Assembly: GCF_022870885.1 (NCBI RefSeq)
Contig: NZ_CP091509.1
Span: forward strand, 434,001-498,000
DNA from: Neisseria dumasiana
GTDB lineage: Bacteria > Pseudomonadota > Gammaproteobacteria > Burkholderiales > Neisseriaceae
Length of the DNA stretch: 64,000 nt
Reading direction: 5' to 3'
Shown here: piece after piece, positions 34,526 to 44,473 of the stretch
Layout: every line of letters begins with the position of its first letter
How positions within the stretch are numbered: position 1 is the stretch's first letter
Program-made: the position numbers and the translations under genes
The notes under the pieces: generated by a model
What the model was told of the DNA's origin: nothing
What the model saw: the letters and a program-made list of their open reading frames with translations, nothing else
Database searches by the model: none

Positions 34526-35509
34526 ATGACCACCTTATTTATAGACAAACGAAACCTTCAACTTAAAGCCGATAGTGAAGCACTCGTTTTTTACGACAGC
34601 AATACCGCAGAAAAACTGGGAACCGTTCCCATCCGCTTGCTAGAAAGAGTATGTATTCACGGAGATTTACAGCTGTCCGCCTCCGTATTGGGAAAATTAG
34701 GAAAACACGGTATCGGCTTATTAGTACTAAACGGCCGAAAAAAAGAACCCGTATTAATGATGCCCAATTTGCAGGTTGACGCCAAACGCAGAGCAGCCCA
34801 ATTCAGCGCAGCCCAAGACCAAGCATTCTGCCTGGCACAAGCCAAATATTGGATAAACAGCAAAATCAATGCCCAATTTGCCACCGTACAGCAAGCCGCC
34901 GAAAAAAATCACCACCTACACCCCCATGCAGAAACCCTGCAAAACATACTCAAAAACATTACCGATTGCCCCGATTTAGACAGCCTTCGAGGTCATGAAG
35001 GAGCCGCTTCCGCACATTACTTCACCGCCTGGCAGCACATCCTACCCGCCTCACTCAACTTCAAAGGCAGAAACCGCCGCCCCCCGCGAGACCCCTTCAA
35101 CACCGTACTCTCACTCGGCTACACCCTGCTGCACTTCGAAATCGTCCGCCGCATTTACCTGATCGGTTTAGATCCCTTTGTCGGATTTTTCCATACCATC
35201 ACACACAGCCGGGAATCCCTAGCCTCAGACCTACTCGAACCCCTGCGCCCCGAATACGACCAATGGGCAGCAGAATGCTTTCACCAAAAAATACTCCGAC
35301 CCGAAGACTTTACCCAAAAACAAGAAGCCTGCCTGATGGGCAAAGCAGCACGCATCCGCTTCTATAGCGAGATCGAACATTTCCTGCAACACATCCAACC
35401 CAAACTCTTCCAAGCATCACGCCGGCTACTGGCAGAATTAGGCAACCACAGCCGGCAAGATCCCGCCGATTTCGACTACACCGAAACACACTGGGAGCAA
35501 ACACAATGA
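34526..35509 (+). CDS. cas1: CRISPR integrase Cas1
   Basis: A 327-residue Cas1. The metal-binding set is present: Glu in RGHEGAASAHYF (about residue 157), His in FVGFFHTITHSRESLASDLLEPLRP (about 222), and Glu in the same segment (about 237). Cas1 inserts new spacers at the leader end of the array. Its last codons overlap the second cas2 start in an ATGA junction, showing translational coupling. There is no fused reverse transcriptase, unlike some type III loci. Confidence 0.96.
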   Translation: MTTLFIDKRNLQLKADSEALVFYDSNTAEKLGTVPIRLLERVCIHGDLQLSASVLGKLGKHGIGLLVLNGRKKEPVLMMPNLQVDAKRRAAQFSAAQDQAFCLAQAKYWINSKINAQFATVQQAAEKNHHLHPHAETLQNILKNITDCPDLDSLRGHEGAASAHYFTAWQHILPASLNFKGRNRRPPRDPFNTVLSLGYTLLHFEIVRRIYLIGLDPFVGFFHTITHSRESLASDLLEPLRPEYDQWAAECFHQKILRPEDFTQKQEACLMGKAARIRFYSEIEHFLQHIQPKLFQASRRLLAELGNHSRQDPADFDYTETHWEQTQ

Positions 35510-35829
35510 AATGGCTGATCGCATACGACATCACCTGCCCCAAACGCCTGCAAAAAATCTACCGTTGCCTGTGCAACCACGCCTTACCCCTGCAAGACAG
35601 CGTTTTTCTACTCAAAGGCAGCGAAGCCGATTACCAAGCCTGCCATCAAGACCTAATACCACAAATACACCCCAAAGAAGACAACTTACGGATATACGCC
35701 CTGCCCGAACACACACCCATCGTCCACTTCGGCAAACGCCCCCTGCCCGAAGGCATCGTTTGGAGCGGTATCGCCTTACAAATCATGCCCCTGCCCGCAA
35801 TTACCGACACAACCCAAGAGCAAAAATAA
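35506..35829 (+). CDS. cas2: Cas2, second copy
   Basis: A 107-residue Cas2 of normal form: MKWLIAYDITCPKRLQKIYRCLCNHALPLQDSVFLL with the Asp8 strand motif, then EDNLRIYALPEH and a short C-terminal tail. It overlaps cas1 by four bases. It is more typical than the first copy. The array begins 270 bp downstream. Confidence 0.92.
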   Translation: MKWLIAYDITCPKRLQKIYRCLCNHALPLQDSVFLLKGSEADYQACHQDLIPQIHPKEDNLRIYALPEHTPIVHFGKRPLPEGIVWSGIALQIMPLPAITDTTQEQK

Positions 35830-36096
35830 TGCCCATCCATCAAACTTATGGACAGGCTACAAAACAAATACACCGCAAATTTTCAGACGGCCTAAACTTT
35901 CAGACGGCCTAAACCCTACTCCACCAATTGCAGGACATCGCGGTCATCTCACCAGACCAATCCCGCATTCAACCGTAGGGCGGGCATCCCTGCCCGCTGT
36001 TCTCACAAACAAGGCACAGCTGCGGGCAAGGATGCATGCCCTACTATAAGGCCGTCTGAAAATGTTTGCCGTACTGTTCAGACGGCCTTTGCAGTT
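35830..36096. other. Region between cas2 and the CRISPR array
   Basis: No gene. It has two DNA uptake sequences in tandem near 35881-35912, a GCGGGCATCCCTGCCCGC hairpin near 35981, and a DUS-pair terminator at 36048-36089 directly before the first repeat. The terminator would separate the cas2 transcript from the array and argues that this side is not the array's leader. Confidence 0.6.
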
Positions 36097-39000
36097 GAGC
36101 TCAATTCCCAATGGCGGGGCTTTGTTTTCAATTTTGTAAACGACCGTGAAGGTTTGGTCGTGAGGTCTTAATCCCCGAATGGTGGGGCTTTGTTTTCAAT
36201 ATGAACAAAAACGTCATTGCATTTGATATTGAGTCTTAATCCCCGAATGGTGGGGCTTTGTTTTCAATGTCTGAAATGAATTACATCCGCAACGCCTACA
36301 AAGTCTTAATCCCCGAATGGTGGGGCTTTGTTTTCAATGAATTGTCTATTGCTTTCATGAAACGCATGGCAGGTCTTAATCCCCGAATGGTGGGGCTTTG
36401 TTTTCAATTCCTAACTCCGGTACAGACGAATGGGAAGAGTTTGTCTTAATCCCCGAATGGTGGGGCTTTGTTTTCAATGTTATACAGGATGTTTCCCACC
36501 AAGAATACAGTCTTAATCCCCGAATGGTGGGGCTTTGTTTTCAATTTTTAAAACAGGAGCATAACGATGACTAAGTTATAGTCTTAATCCCCGAATGGTG
36601 GGGCTTTGTTTTCAATCTGTGTTGGTTATTTGTTCGTTTCATTTCTGTGTCTTAATCCCCGAATGGTGGGGCTTTGTTTTCAATCGCATCAGCACATCGT
36701 TTACCGGCAGCTTGGCAAGTCTTAATCCCCGAATGGTGGGGCTTTGTTTTCAATATATGCCGAGGAAGATATACAGGCGGCTTTTATGTCTTAATCCCCG
36801 AATGGTGGGGCTTTGTTTTCAATCAACAGTAAGGCCGACCAAGTGCCGTGCAAAGAGTCTTAATCCCCGAATGGTGGGGCTTTGTTTTCAATCGTGTATA
36901 CCGAGGCTTACCAAACGGCTGAATCGTCTTAATCCCCGAATGGTGGGGCTTTGTTTTCAATAGAGAGGCCGCATTTAAACGAGCTTATCTACGTCTTAAT
37001 CCCCGAATGGTGGGGCTTTGTTTTCAATTACACAAGGGGATACTATTGTAGTGCGATACGAGTCTTAATCCCCGAATGGTGGGGCTTTGTTTTCAATTTA
37101 TCGGCTTAAGCCAAGCGGAAGCCGCCGAGCAGTCTTAATCCCCGAATGGTGGGGCTTTGTTTTCAATACAGACGGAATTTGCTAAAAAAATCCAATCAAG
37201 TCTTAATCCCCGAATGGTGGGGCTTTGTTTTCAATCAGCAAAGCGACCAATGTGGCATTGTTTAAGTCTTAATCCCCGAATGGTGGGGCTTTGTTTTCAA
37301 TTATTTATATTGTTAATAAAAGAAATCTAGATACGTCTTAATCCCCGAATGGTGGGGCTTTGTTTTCAATTAAATGTCGAGGCCGATGGTGAAGGTTCTA
37401 TTACGTCTTAATCCCCGAATGGTGGGGCTTTGTTTTCAATTATTTATATTGTTAATAAAAGAAATCTAGATACGTCTTAATCCCCGAATGGTGGGGCTTT
37501 GTTTTCAATAAAAGCGGCTAAACAAATAGAAGAGGCCACGAAGTCTTAATCCCCGAATGGTGGGGCTTTGTTTTCAATTTAAAAGCTCACTTTACCAAGG
37601 CTCAAGCCAACTGTCTTAATCCCCGAATGGTGGGGCTTTGTTTTCAATGTATTAGGCTTGGTAGAAGAACATGCTTATTCCGTCTTAATCCCCGAATGGT
37701 GGGGCTTTGTTTTCAATCCAAGAGTACTTTTACTCACTCACCGAAACCCAGTCTTAATCCCCGAATGGTGGGGCTTTGTTTTCAATTCAAATGAGTAGTA
37801 AGGCCGGCTGGAAATTTCGTCTTAATCCCCGAATGGTGGGGCTTTGTTTTCAATTTATGATTGGTGGGAAAGTGTTATTGCCAATATGTCTTAATCCCCG
37901 AATGGTGGGGCTTTGTTTTCAATCACTATACAGGTAAACAAGAAAGCTATAATAGGTCTTAATCCCCGAATGGTGGGGCTTTGTTTTCAATTAAACCGCT
38001 TCCGTCTGAACAAGCAAGGCAACAGTCTTAATCCCCGAATGGTGGGGCTTTGTTTTCAATGACTAAAGTCTTAAATGTATTAACACTGTTTGTGTCTTAA
38101 TCCCCGAATGGTGGGGCTTTGTTTTCAATGTGATAGACTACATGGCTACTGAAAAGAAAGTGGGTCTTAATCCCCGAATGGTGGGGCTTTGTTTTCAATT
38201 GTGAAACATGAAAAGGCGGTATTAACTTGCAGTCTTAATCCCCGAATGGTGGGGCTTTGTTTTCAATAAAACGATTTGGTGTATGCGGCGGGATTATGAG
38301 TCTTAATCCCCGAATGGTGGGGCTTTGTTTTCAATTGCAATCCGCCCCCACTTAGGCAAATGTGTAGTCTTAATCCCCGAATGGTGGGGCTTTGTTTTCA
38401 ATGTATCGAAACTTGAAAGAAATCGAGCTTCCGACGGTCTTAATCCCCGAATGGTGGGGCTTTGTTTTCAATTATCGAGGGTAAAGGAAACGACAGCATC
38501 ATCAGGTCTTAATCCCCGAATGGTGGGGCTTTGTTTTCAATAAGTAACAGCAGAGCAGATAGCTAAATTCTTTGGTCTTAATCCCCGAATGGTGGGGCTT
38601 TGTTTTCAATCGTGATGGTAGATTGGAATGGTATGATTGTAAATGGTCTTAATCCCCGAATGGTGGGGCTTTGTTTTCAATCTCTAATCGATTCCGTGAC
38701 CGTCACTCAGCAGAGAGTCTTAATCCCCGAATGGTGGGGCTTTGTTTTCAATTCCAATGTTCGCTTGGACGACAAGTATAAGATGGTCTTAATCCCCGAA
38801 TGGTGGGGCTTTGTTTTCAATACATGGCCGCGTGTAGTACGGACAAGTTGGAGGTCTTAATCCCCGAATGGTGGGGCTTTGTTTTCAATCGTTCAGCGTC
38901 GCTGTTACGCTTTGGTATTTAGGTCTTAATCCCCGAATGGTGGGGCTTTGTTTTCAATGGAGAATATCGAGCAGTTGGGTCTGGATGTGGGTCTTAATCC

Positions 39001-39514
39001 CCGAATGGTGGGGCTTTGTTTTCAATTGTAAAAGTTTACAAAGAGTTGCCGCCGTCAATTGTCTTAATCCCCGAATGGTGGGGCTTTGTTTTCAATTCAA
39101 CTAACAATGAAAGGCATTAAAAATGAAAGTGTCTTAATCCCCGAATGGTGGGGCTTTGTTTTCAATTAAACGATGATAAAAGATATTTTGTTTGTCATTG
39201 TCTTAATCCCCGAATGGTGGGGCTTTGTTTTCAATCCCTGTTTTGCTCGCTGATGGCACTATGGTTAGGTCTTAATCCCCGAATGGTGGGGCTTTGTTTT
39301 CAATTTACCGTTCTGAGTAGCAGAGCAGTGGATAATGAGTCTTAATCCCCGAATGGTGGGGCTTTGTTTTCAATTTAGAAATCACTCTAACCGTACTGTT
39401 ACCTTTATGTCTTAATCCCCGAATGGTGGGGCTTTGTTTTCAATTGAAACACCTGAAGGTATCCGTGTGGCGATAGACGTCTTAATCCCCGAATGGTGGG
39501 GCTTTGTTTTCAAT
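36097..39514. CRISPR. Type III-A CRISPR array, 50 repeats, 49 spacers
   Basis: Forty-nine intact 36-bp repeats start at 36165 and recur every 68-70 bases to 39479. Each begins GTCTTAATCCCC, has a CCCC/GGGG stem, and ends TTTGTTTTCAAT. Spacers are mostly 32-35 bp. A degenerate repeat with about nine changes in its left half sits at 36097-36132, which marks the old, leader-distal end. This suggests minus-strand transcription from the cas6 side. The crRNA 5' tag would then be ATTAAGAC, a form near to tags of other type III systems. Spacers at 37302-37334 and 37441-37473 are identical. The open frames across the array, with RMVGLCFQ repeats, are artefacts. Confidence 0.97.
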
Positions 39515-39580
39515 AGCAGGTCTGTTTTTCTCCTTTTAAAGTCAGTGGGTTGGAAACGGGGTTTCCAATCTTTTCAAAGT
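39515..39580 (-). promoter_or_regulatory. Probable array leader
   Basis: A 66-bp AT-rich gap between the last intact repeat and the cas6 stop, containing GGAAACGGGGTTTCC, a short inverted repeat. If the array is read on the minus strand this is its leader. It is short, so array transcription may also come from the cas10-cas6 operon. Confidence 0.4.
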
Positions 39581-40546
39581 TTACAAAGTTAAACATGGGT
39601 TAACCTCTTTTATCTTGTAGCGTCCGTAGCCGAACACGGTTTCTTTGCCTATGTGCAGCCATTGTCCGAGGTGGAGCAGTTGGCTGAATGGTAACGGTAA
39701 ATCTTGAAATTGCCAAGTGCCTATGGCTCCGCCTAAGTTGATGTGCTGTTGTTGGCGGTTTGAATAGCGGCTCCAGTCCAGCCATTGCAGTTGGTGGCGG
39801 CTTTTTATGTGTGCTGCGGCCTGCATCAAGCTTGGGTAATCGGTTTCCAAGTTCTGCCAATATAGGGTGGCGAGTGCGGATGTGCGTCTGACCAGCTGTT
39901 TGAGCAGGATTTCGGCGGTAAGGCGGCGGATGCCTAACACGCTGTTTTGCTGTTGCAGGCGCAAGGGGGTTTGGAAGGTGATTTCTATGTTTGCCGGATA
40001 GGATGCGGGCAAAACCAGGGTGTTGGGATGAGGTTCGATTTGGTTGTTGTGGTAAACGGATTGCCAGCAGCCGTTGTTTTCTACGGCTATGTCTTCCAAT
40101 GTTCCTGTTGTGTTGTTTTTTGTTATGCCGCGCTTGAAGGCTTGGCCGAAAGCATAAGCGATAAGTGGAAGCTGTTGTCTGGCAGAGCCGAGCAATACGA
40201 TATCGAATTGGTAGGTGCTGTCGGCAGAATGGTATCGGATGCCGTCTGAAAATGCTTCGATGATGTAGGGTTGCGGCGGGTTTTTGTGCTGGCTTTTGTT
40301 TAGCCGGTTGCTGGGCGGGGTGGCGAAAATGCAGCTGTACGGGCAGGTTTGCAGGAGGGTGCAGCCGCTGCATTCTTTTTGCCGTGTCATGCAGGCGGCT
40401 TTGCGCAGGGCGTGTCCGAATACGCCGCGCAAGGTGGAGCCTGCATAGGGCTGGAGGTGTAGGTCTTGGTTTAGGCGGAAGCTGAAGCGGTAGCGTGCGA
40501 TGGGCAGCTCGGCCGGTAAGTTGAGTGGGTTTGCTGGGTTCATCAT
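39581..40546 (-). CDS. cas6: Cas6 pre-crRNA endoribonuclease
   Basis: A 321-residue RAMP protein of the COG5551 Cas6 type. An N-terminal strand-rich half includes LRGVFGHALRKAAC and a CxxC-type cluster (ECSGCTLLQTCPYSC), and the C-terminal GQWLHIGKETVFGYGRYK is the diagnostic Gly-rich loop. It cuts the repeat transcript to release crRNAs that Csm then trims. It is last in the minus-strand csm operon, 139 bp after csm5, and ends 66 bp from the array. Confidence 0.92.
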   Translation of the reverse strand: MMNPANPLNLPAELPIARYRFSFRLNQDLHLQPYAGSTLRGVFGHALRKAACMTRQKECSGCTLLQTCPYSCIFATPPSNRLNKSQHKNPPQPYIIEAFSDGIRYHSADSTYQFDIVLLGSARQQLPLIAYAFGQAFKRGITKNNTTGTLEDIAVENNGCWQSVYHNNQIEPHPNTLVLPASYPANIEITFQTPLRLQQQNSVLGIRRLTAEILLKQLVRRTSALATLYWQNLETDYPSLMQAAAHIKSRHQLQWLDWSRYSNRQQQHINLGGAIGTWQFQDLPLPFSQLLHLGQWLHIGKETVFGYGRYKIKEVNPCLTL

Positions 40547-40685
40547 GAAACGGGTAATAAACGGCTGTGCTTTTTATCGGGTATCTGTCAAGGCGGTTGA
40601 TGCGTGCGGCTGGTGCTTGTCGGCGGGCAAATGCGGGAGAGGCTGCCGGACGGGTTGGCCGATACGGCTGCCCGCCCCGCAGGGT

Positions 40686-42344
40686 TTATTCTCCGCGCAA
40701 TTGGCGCAACAGGGCTTTGATTTCTTTTTCGCGTTTTCCTGCAAATAAACCGGGTTGCTGTTTGCTGATTTTGCCCCACGAGAAGGCTTCGGCGATGCTT
40801 TTTTGGGTTTGGGCATCGAAGTCTTGCGCTGCCTGCTGCAAGGCTTGGCTGAAGGCTTGGTACAGTTCGTTGTGCGCCTGCTGATTGCGGCTGTCGAATG
40901 TAAATTCGGCCAGTTTTTGTTGCCATTGGGCGATCAGCCGCTCTTCGGGTGGCATGGCTGCCAGTGCGGCGGCCTGCTCTGCGGCTTGACGTTGCTTTTC
41001 GGCTTCGGCTGCTTGTTTTTCCTGCTCGATGCGCTGTTGTTCCCGTTCTTGCGCCTGTTTGCGCTCTGCCGCCTGTTGGCGTTGTTGTGCTAATGCGGCG
41101 GTGATGGCGGCGGTATCGGTCAGGTGCGTGCCGTTGCGTTCGCACCATTGTTTTAAGGCGGCGTTGTCGCTTTTCAGGTCGATTTCGATCAATACCCAAC
41201 CGAAAGGTAACAGGCCGTGGGTTTCTTTATCGGATTGGGCGGCAAGCCAAACGGTAGTGGTGTTAGATTGAAGCGTGTATCTGCCACCTTTGCCTTTAAT
41301 AGCTATTTTTGCGTGGCCGTCTAATGTTTTGCTTTCGGCTCCGCCGTTTTTACCCAAACGCATCAACATGATTGTACCTTGCTCGAGCTGGGGCTTGAGG
41401 TCGTCAATGAGTTGGCGGGTTTGTTTCAACCATTCCGGGCTTACAAGGTTACGCTCTTCTAAAATTTGATTTTCTTTGTGCCAGCGTGGCAAATGGTAGG
41501 TATTGACGTAGATAGCCAACTGTTTTAAGTCTATGGGCTGTAAACCGGCATTGGGTAGTTTCCGTTCGGGATTTTTGATATAGGGTTGGTGAGCCAACAA
41601 TAAATGTTGAATAGTGCATGCCGTCTGAAAGCGGCGGTATTGTGCATGCTGGATCGTTTCTCGGCGGCCTGTAACGCCTTTGGCGGCTTGGATTTTTCCG
41701 TCTTTTATAACGGCTTGTTTTTTGTGGTTGACGGCATATTGTATCTGCGTGGATACAGTTTCAAACGGCATGAAGTCTGCCGTTTTGAAAAGACGCATGA
41801 TGTCGCTTGCAAAGCTGCCGAGCTTTTCGTTTTCGTATTTGGCTGCGCTGCGGCTGTTGGGCGCTTCAGCCGGTGGAGATTGACGTGTAAGCGCATCCAA
41901 CAAGGCGGTGCGTACGCTTCCTTTAAACGCGCTGCCGGGAATATAGGGCTGATGGGTAAGCGGATTAACAGCCGTACATTCGATGCTTAGCTGGTTATGA
42001 ACTTTTTTGCCGTTGCCTTCCTGCTGTACTGCTTTACCGAGTTTGTCGTTATATTCTCTCTCCAAAGCACGGCCGACACCTATGGCTTTATAGGCGCAAT
42101 CTTGAAAGGTTGCGGCATGTTTTTTGAAATATTTTTGTATTTCGATGAAGTTGCCCCGTTGCGCTACGCTCATCAGCTCGTCGTATTGCGCTTTGTTTAA
42201 TGTGGCTTGCGCGGGATCAAAAACATACATGATGCCGTCTGAAATCACATATTCGGTTGGCTGATAGTCCTCACCCGTACCCAAGTGCAGAGGCGACAAA
42301 GGGGTAAGGTAGAGATGATGTTGTTGTAAGAATGGTGCTGCCAT
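40686..42344 (-). CDS. csm5: Csm5 with a C-terminal coiled-coil extension
   Basis: A 552-residue RAMP protein. The Csm5 core is about residues 1-400: LTPLSPLHLGTGEDYQPTEYVI at the start, then PYIPGSAFKGSVRTALLDAL. Csm5 caps the crRNA 3' end and recruits trimming nucleases. Beyond the usual Csm5 length there is a Gln/Ala/Glu-rich coiled coil (about 405-470, AAERKQAQEREQQRIEQEK) and a helical domain to the end. That extension is unusual. A DUS hairpin lies between csm4 and this gene. Confidence 0.88.
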   Translation of the reverse strand: MAAPFLQQHHLYLTPLSPLHLGTGEDYQPTEYVISDGIMYVFDPAQATLNKAQYDELMSVAQRGNFIEIQKYFKKHAATFQDCAYKAIGVGRALEREYNDKLGKAVQQEGNGKKVHNQLSIECTAVNPLTHQPYIPGSAFKGSVRTALLDALTRQSPPAEAPNSRSAAKYENEKLGSFASDIMRLFKTADFMPFETVSTQIQYAVNHKKQAVIKDGKIQAAKGVTGRRETIQHAQYRRFQTACTIQHLLLAHQPYIKNPERKLPNAGLQPIDLKQLAIYVNTYHLPRWHKENQILEERNLVSPEWLKQTRQLIDDLKPQLEQGTIMLMRLGKNGGAESKTLDGHAKIAIKGKGGRYTLQSNTTTVWLAAQSDKETHGLLPFGWVLIEIDLKSDNAALKQWCERNGTHLTDTAAITAALAQQRQQAAERKQAQEREQQRIEQEKQAAEAEKQRQAAEQAAALAAMPPEERLIAQWQQKLAEFTFDSRNQQAHNELYQAFSQALQQAAQDFDAQTQKSIAEAFSWGKISKQQPGLFAGKREKEIKALLRQLRGE

Positions 42345-42363
42345 GTTCTCTTCCGTTTCTTTT

Positions 42364-42399
42364 TTCAGACGGCCTATCGTTTTATTGAGGCCGTCTGAA
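42364..42399 (-). terminator. DUS pair inside the csm operon
   Basis: TTCAGACGGCCT and AGGCCGTCTGAA face each other across ATCGTTTTATTG, with a T run on either side, between csm4 and csm5. It could act as an attenuator lowering csm5-cas6 expression. Confidence 0.6.
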
Positions 42400-42401
42400 T
42401 A

Positions 42402-43340
42402 TTATGGGTTGTTGCCGGCGGGTTGAAACCGCAATGCCGGGGCGTAGCCTTGATGTACCGCCTGCGGCTGACCGGCGGAAATGCCGCCGATACCTTGGCC
42501 GACAAAGATTGTATCGGGTGCTGTGCCGCTCAACACGGCACCGGTTTGCGCCATTAAAATCGGCTTTTTAAACGGGCTGCCTGCTGTGGCCTGAATATTG
42601 CCGTGCCGCCCGAAGCGGGTTTGGATATTGTAAAAACTGTTTTCCGCATCAAAGCCTTGGTTTTGCGGGCAGCAAGGTGCTAATGTCCACACGGTATCGC
42701 CGCCGGATTGCTGATCAAATAGATCGGTGGTTTCCCATGCGCTGATGCTGAATTTGCCCAAGCCTGCACTGGCATCTCGTCCGTAACCGCTATAACCGAT
42801 ATTTCGGATAACTTGTTGCACATCCTCTGCTTTCAGACGGCCTTCATCCAACAATAGGTAGATTTCCCATGAGCTGCCTGCCGCATACCAGATTTGCTCG
42901 CTTTCGTAAGGGGTGAATTGGCCGCCGGCTACGGTTGTGTGGGTTTGGCGGTTAATGCTGTTATGGGGTTGTGCATATTCTCGTTGCAAATGCTCTGCAA
43001 TATCGCTGCTGCATTTTGCTTGGTTCCGCCAAGTTTTACAGGGCATATCTAATGCGGATATAGGCAACCATTGTCGTTTCCTCAGTTTTTTTTGGTTAGT
43101 TTCGCTGTCTTCTTTCCAATAATAAGACGGCAAAGTTGGCAAAGGCAGATAACCCGCGGGAAAGGCATCGGATACAACCAGAAACGGCTTCTGTTCAGTA
43201 TAACCTTGAAGGCATTCTGCCAACACGGTCTCGCCAAATTGCTCGACAATGCCCCAGCAGATTTGCCCGAATAAGGTGTCGCCTACCAATGGTGTGCCGA
43301 ATGCGGTTTCGGGGCATAGTGTTAATTTGAATGCCTGCAT
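42402..43340 (-). CDS. csm4: Csm4
   Basis: A 312-residue RAMP protein that binds the crRNA 5' tag and contacts Cas10. The N-terminal GTPLVGDTLFGQICW motif and the C-terminal RNIGYSGYGRDASAGLGKFSI Gly-rich loop are typical. It is spaced 3 bp from csm3 upstream, so translation is coupled. Confidence 0.93.
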   Translation of the reverse strand: MQAFKLTLCPETAFGTPLVGDTLFGQICWGIVEQFGETVLAECLQGYTEQKPFLVVSDAFPAGYLPLPTLPSYYWKEDSETNQKKLRKRQWLPISALDMPCKTWRNQAKCSSDIAEHLQREYAQPHNSINRQTHTTVAGGQFTPYESEQIWYAAGSSWEIYLLLDEGRLKAEDVQQVIRNIGYSGYGRDASAGLGKFSISAWETTDLFDQQSGGDTVWTLAPCCPQNQGFDAENSFYNIQTRFGRHGNIQATAGSPFKKPILMAQTGAVLSGTAPDTIFVGQGIGGISAGQPQAVHQGYAPALRFQPAGNNP

Positions 43341-43343
43341 GAT

Positions 43344-44054
43344 TTAGTTTCCAAAAGGTTGGATTTGCGCGAAGTGTTCGCCAATGTCATCACCGTTGCG
43401 GGTCAGTTTGCTGAATTTGACTTTACCGTAACCGCGCGAACCCGAACCGCCTAAGCTGTCCCATTCTAAAAGTTTCAAACCTTGCAATAAAGTATCTATC
43501 AATTCGGTACCATCGTTATCAAATTCTTTGATGCTCAGTTTGAATTTAAACTCTGCACCGGCCGGCACGCGCTCGGTTTGGCGCGGATGTTCGGCAGTAC
43601 CCGCAATACGGTTGATGCGGTTTTCGCTTTTTACTTCGGTAAACGGCACATTATCATTGCGTAAACGCTCGGCATACTCAGGGCAAAGATTGCAATCCCA
43701 AAATGAAACACGGGTATGACCGATTTCTTTTTGGAGACTTTCATCTTGCGTGCCACCACTCACTCCGAATAATTGCAGAATATGTTTCACGGCTTGTTTT
43801 TGACTGCCTTGCGAATGTTCGTATTCTTTCTCGCTTAAAGGGGCTTCCTGTACGGCACCGCTTTTCCATTCAAGTAAACTACGGATTTTGCCTTTCAGGC
43901 TGCTGCCGGGAATATAAGGCTCGCCGCTGACCGGATGCTTCATCACTGTATTGTCAATGCCGCCGATATGGATTTCGCCGTCACCCGCACCGATATGCAA
44001 ACCTGTTTCTAAAACAAGCGTGGCTTCTAAGATATGGATTTGTTTTAACTGCAT
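43344..44054 (-). CDS. csm3: Csm3 backbone RNase
   Basis: A 236-residue RAMP protein forming the filament that cuts target RNA every six bases. The catalytic Asp is Asp34 in HIGGIDNTV. LKGKIRSLLEW near residue 54 and the C-terminal GGSGSRGYGKVKF loop are typical. The cutting Asp is intact, so target RNA cleavage should work. Confidence 0.95.
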   Translation of the reverse strand: MQLKQIHILEATLVLETGLHIGAGDGEIHIGGIDNTVMKHPVSGEPYIPGSSLKGKIRSLLEWKSGAVQEAPLSEKEYEHSQGSQKQAVKHILQLFGVSGGTQDESLQKEIGHTRVSFWDCNLCPEYAERLRNDNVPFTEVKSENRINRIAGTAEHPRQTERVPAGAEFKFKLSIKEFDNDGTELIDTLLQGLKLLEWDSLGGSGSRGYGKVKFSKLTRNGDDIGEHFAQIQPFGN

Positions 44055-44066
44055 AGTGGTTCTCCC

Positions 44067-44471
44067 TTATTTCTGTTCACTGGCTTTACGGAAACCCAAA
44101 ACGGCTTCAAAAAATAATTTGGCGTGTTTTAAAGTTTCCGGGCTGTTAATTTGGCTGATGATTCTGTTAAACACATCGACAAAGTTTTTATCCACATGGC
44201 CGCGCCCTTGAGAATAAGCAGCCTTAGCTTTCAACATATGGATAAACGGTGCGGCCTGGCGGTAAGCTTCGCTTCGCTCGCTTGCATGGAAAACCTTGTC
44301 GTGCCACATTACCAGCTCATCATAAAATTTGCGCAACTGAGTGGATTTGTTGACATCCGCCACTCTTCCGCGTTCGTTCGGGAGAGGGCTGATAAAATCT
44401 GCCGTTTCCTGAGCCACCTCGGAAAAAATATTCTCTGCCAGACTATCCAGCTTAATTAGGTTCAGATTCAT
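44067..44471 (-). CDS. csm2: Csm2 small subunit
   Basis: A 134-residue, all-helical protein. The family pattern includes STQLRKFYDELVMWHDKV near residues 43-60 and MLKAKAAYSQGRG (about 79-91). It lines the inside of the Csm filament along the crRNA-target duplex. It starts 2 bp after cas10. Confidence 0.92.
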   Translation of the reverse strand: MNLNLIKLDSLAENIFSEVAQETADFISPLPNERGRVADVNKSTQLRKFYDELVMWHDKVFHASERSEAYRQAAPFIHMLKAKAAYSQGRGHVDKNFVDVFNRIISQINSPETLKHAKLFFEAVLGFRKASEQK

Positions 44472-44473
44472 CT

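Noticed and set aside
37998..38024. DNA uptake-like sequence (CCGTCTGAAC) in a spacer, as a sign of self-targeting
   Set aside because: Only nine of ten bases match the uptake core and no longer match to this window is visible; chance is sufficient.
36258..39345. Open frames across the CRISPR array with repeated NPRMVGLCFQ or IPEWWGFVFN segments
   Set aside because: They are translations of the 36-bp repeat and spacers, without ribosome sites.
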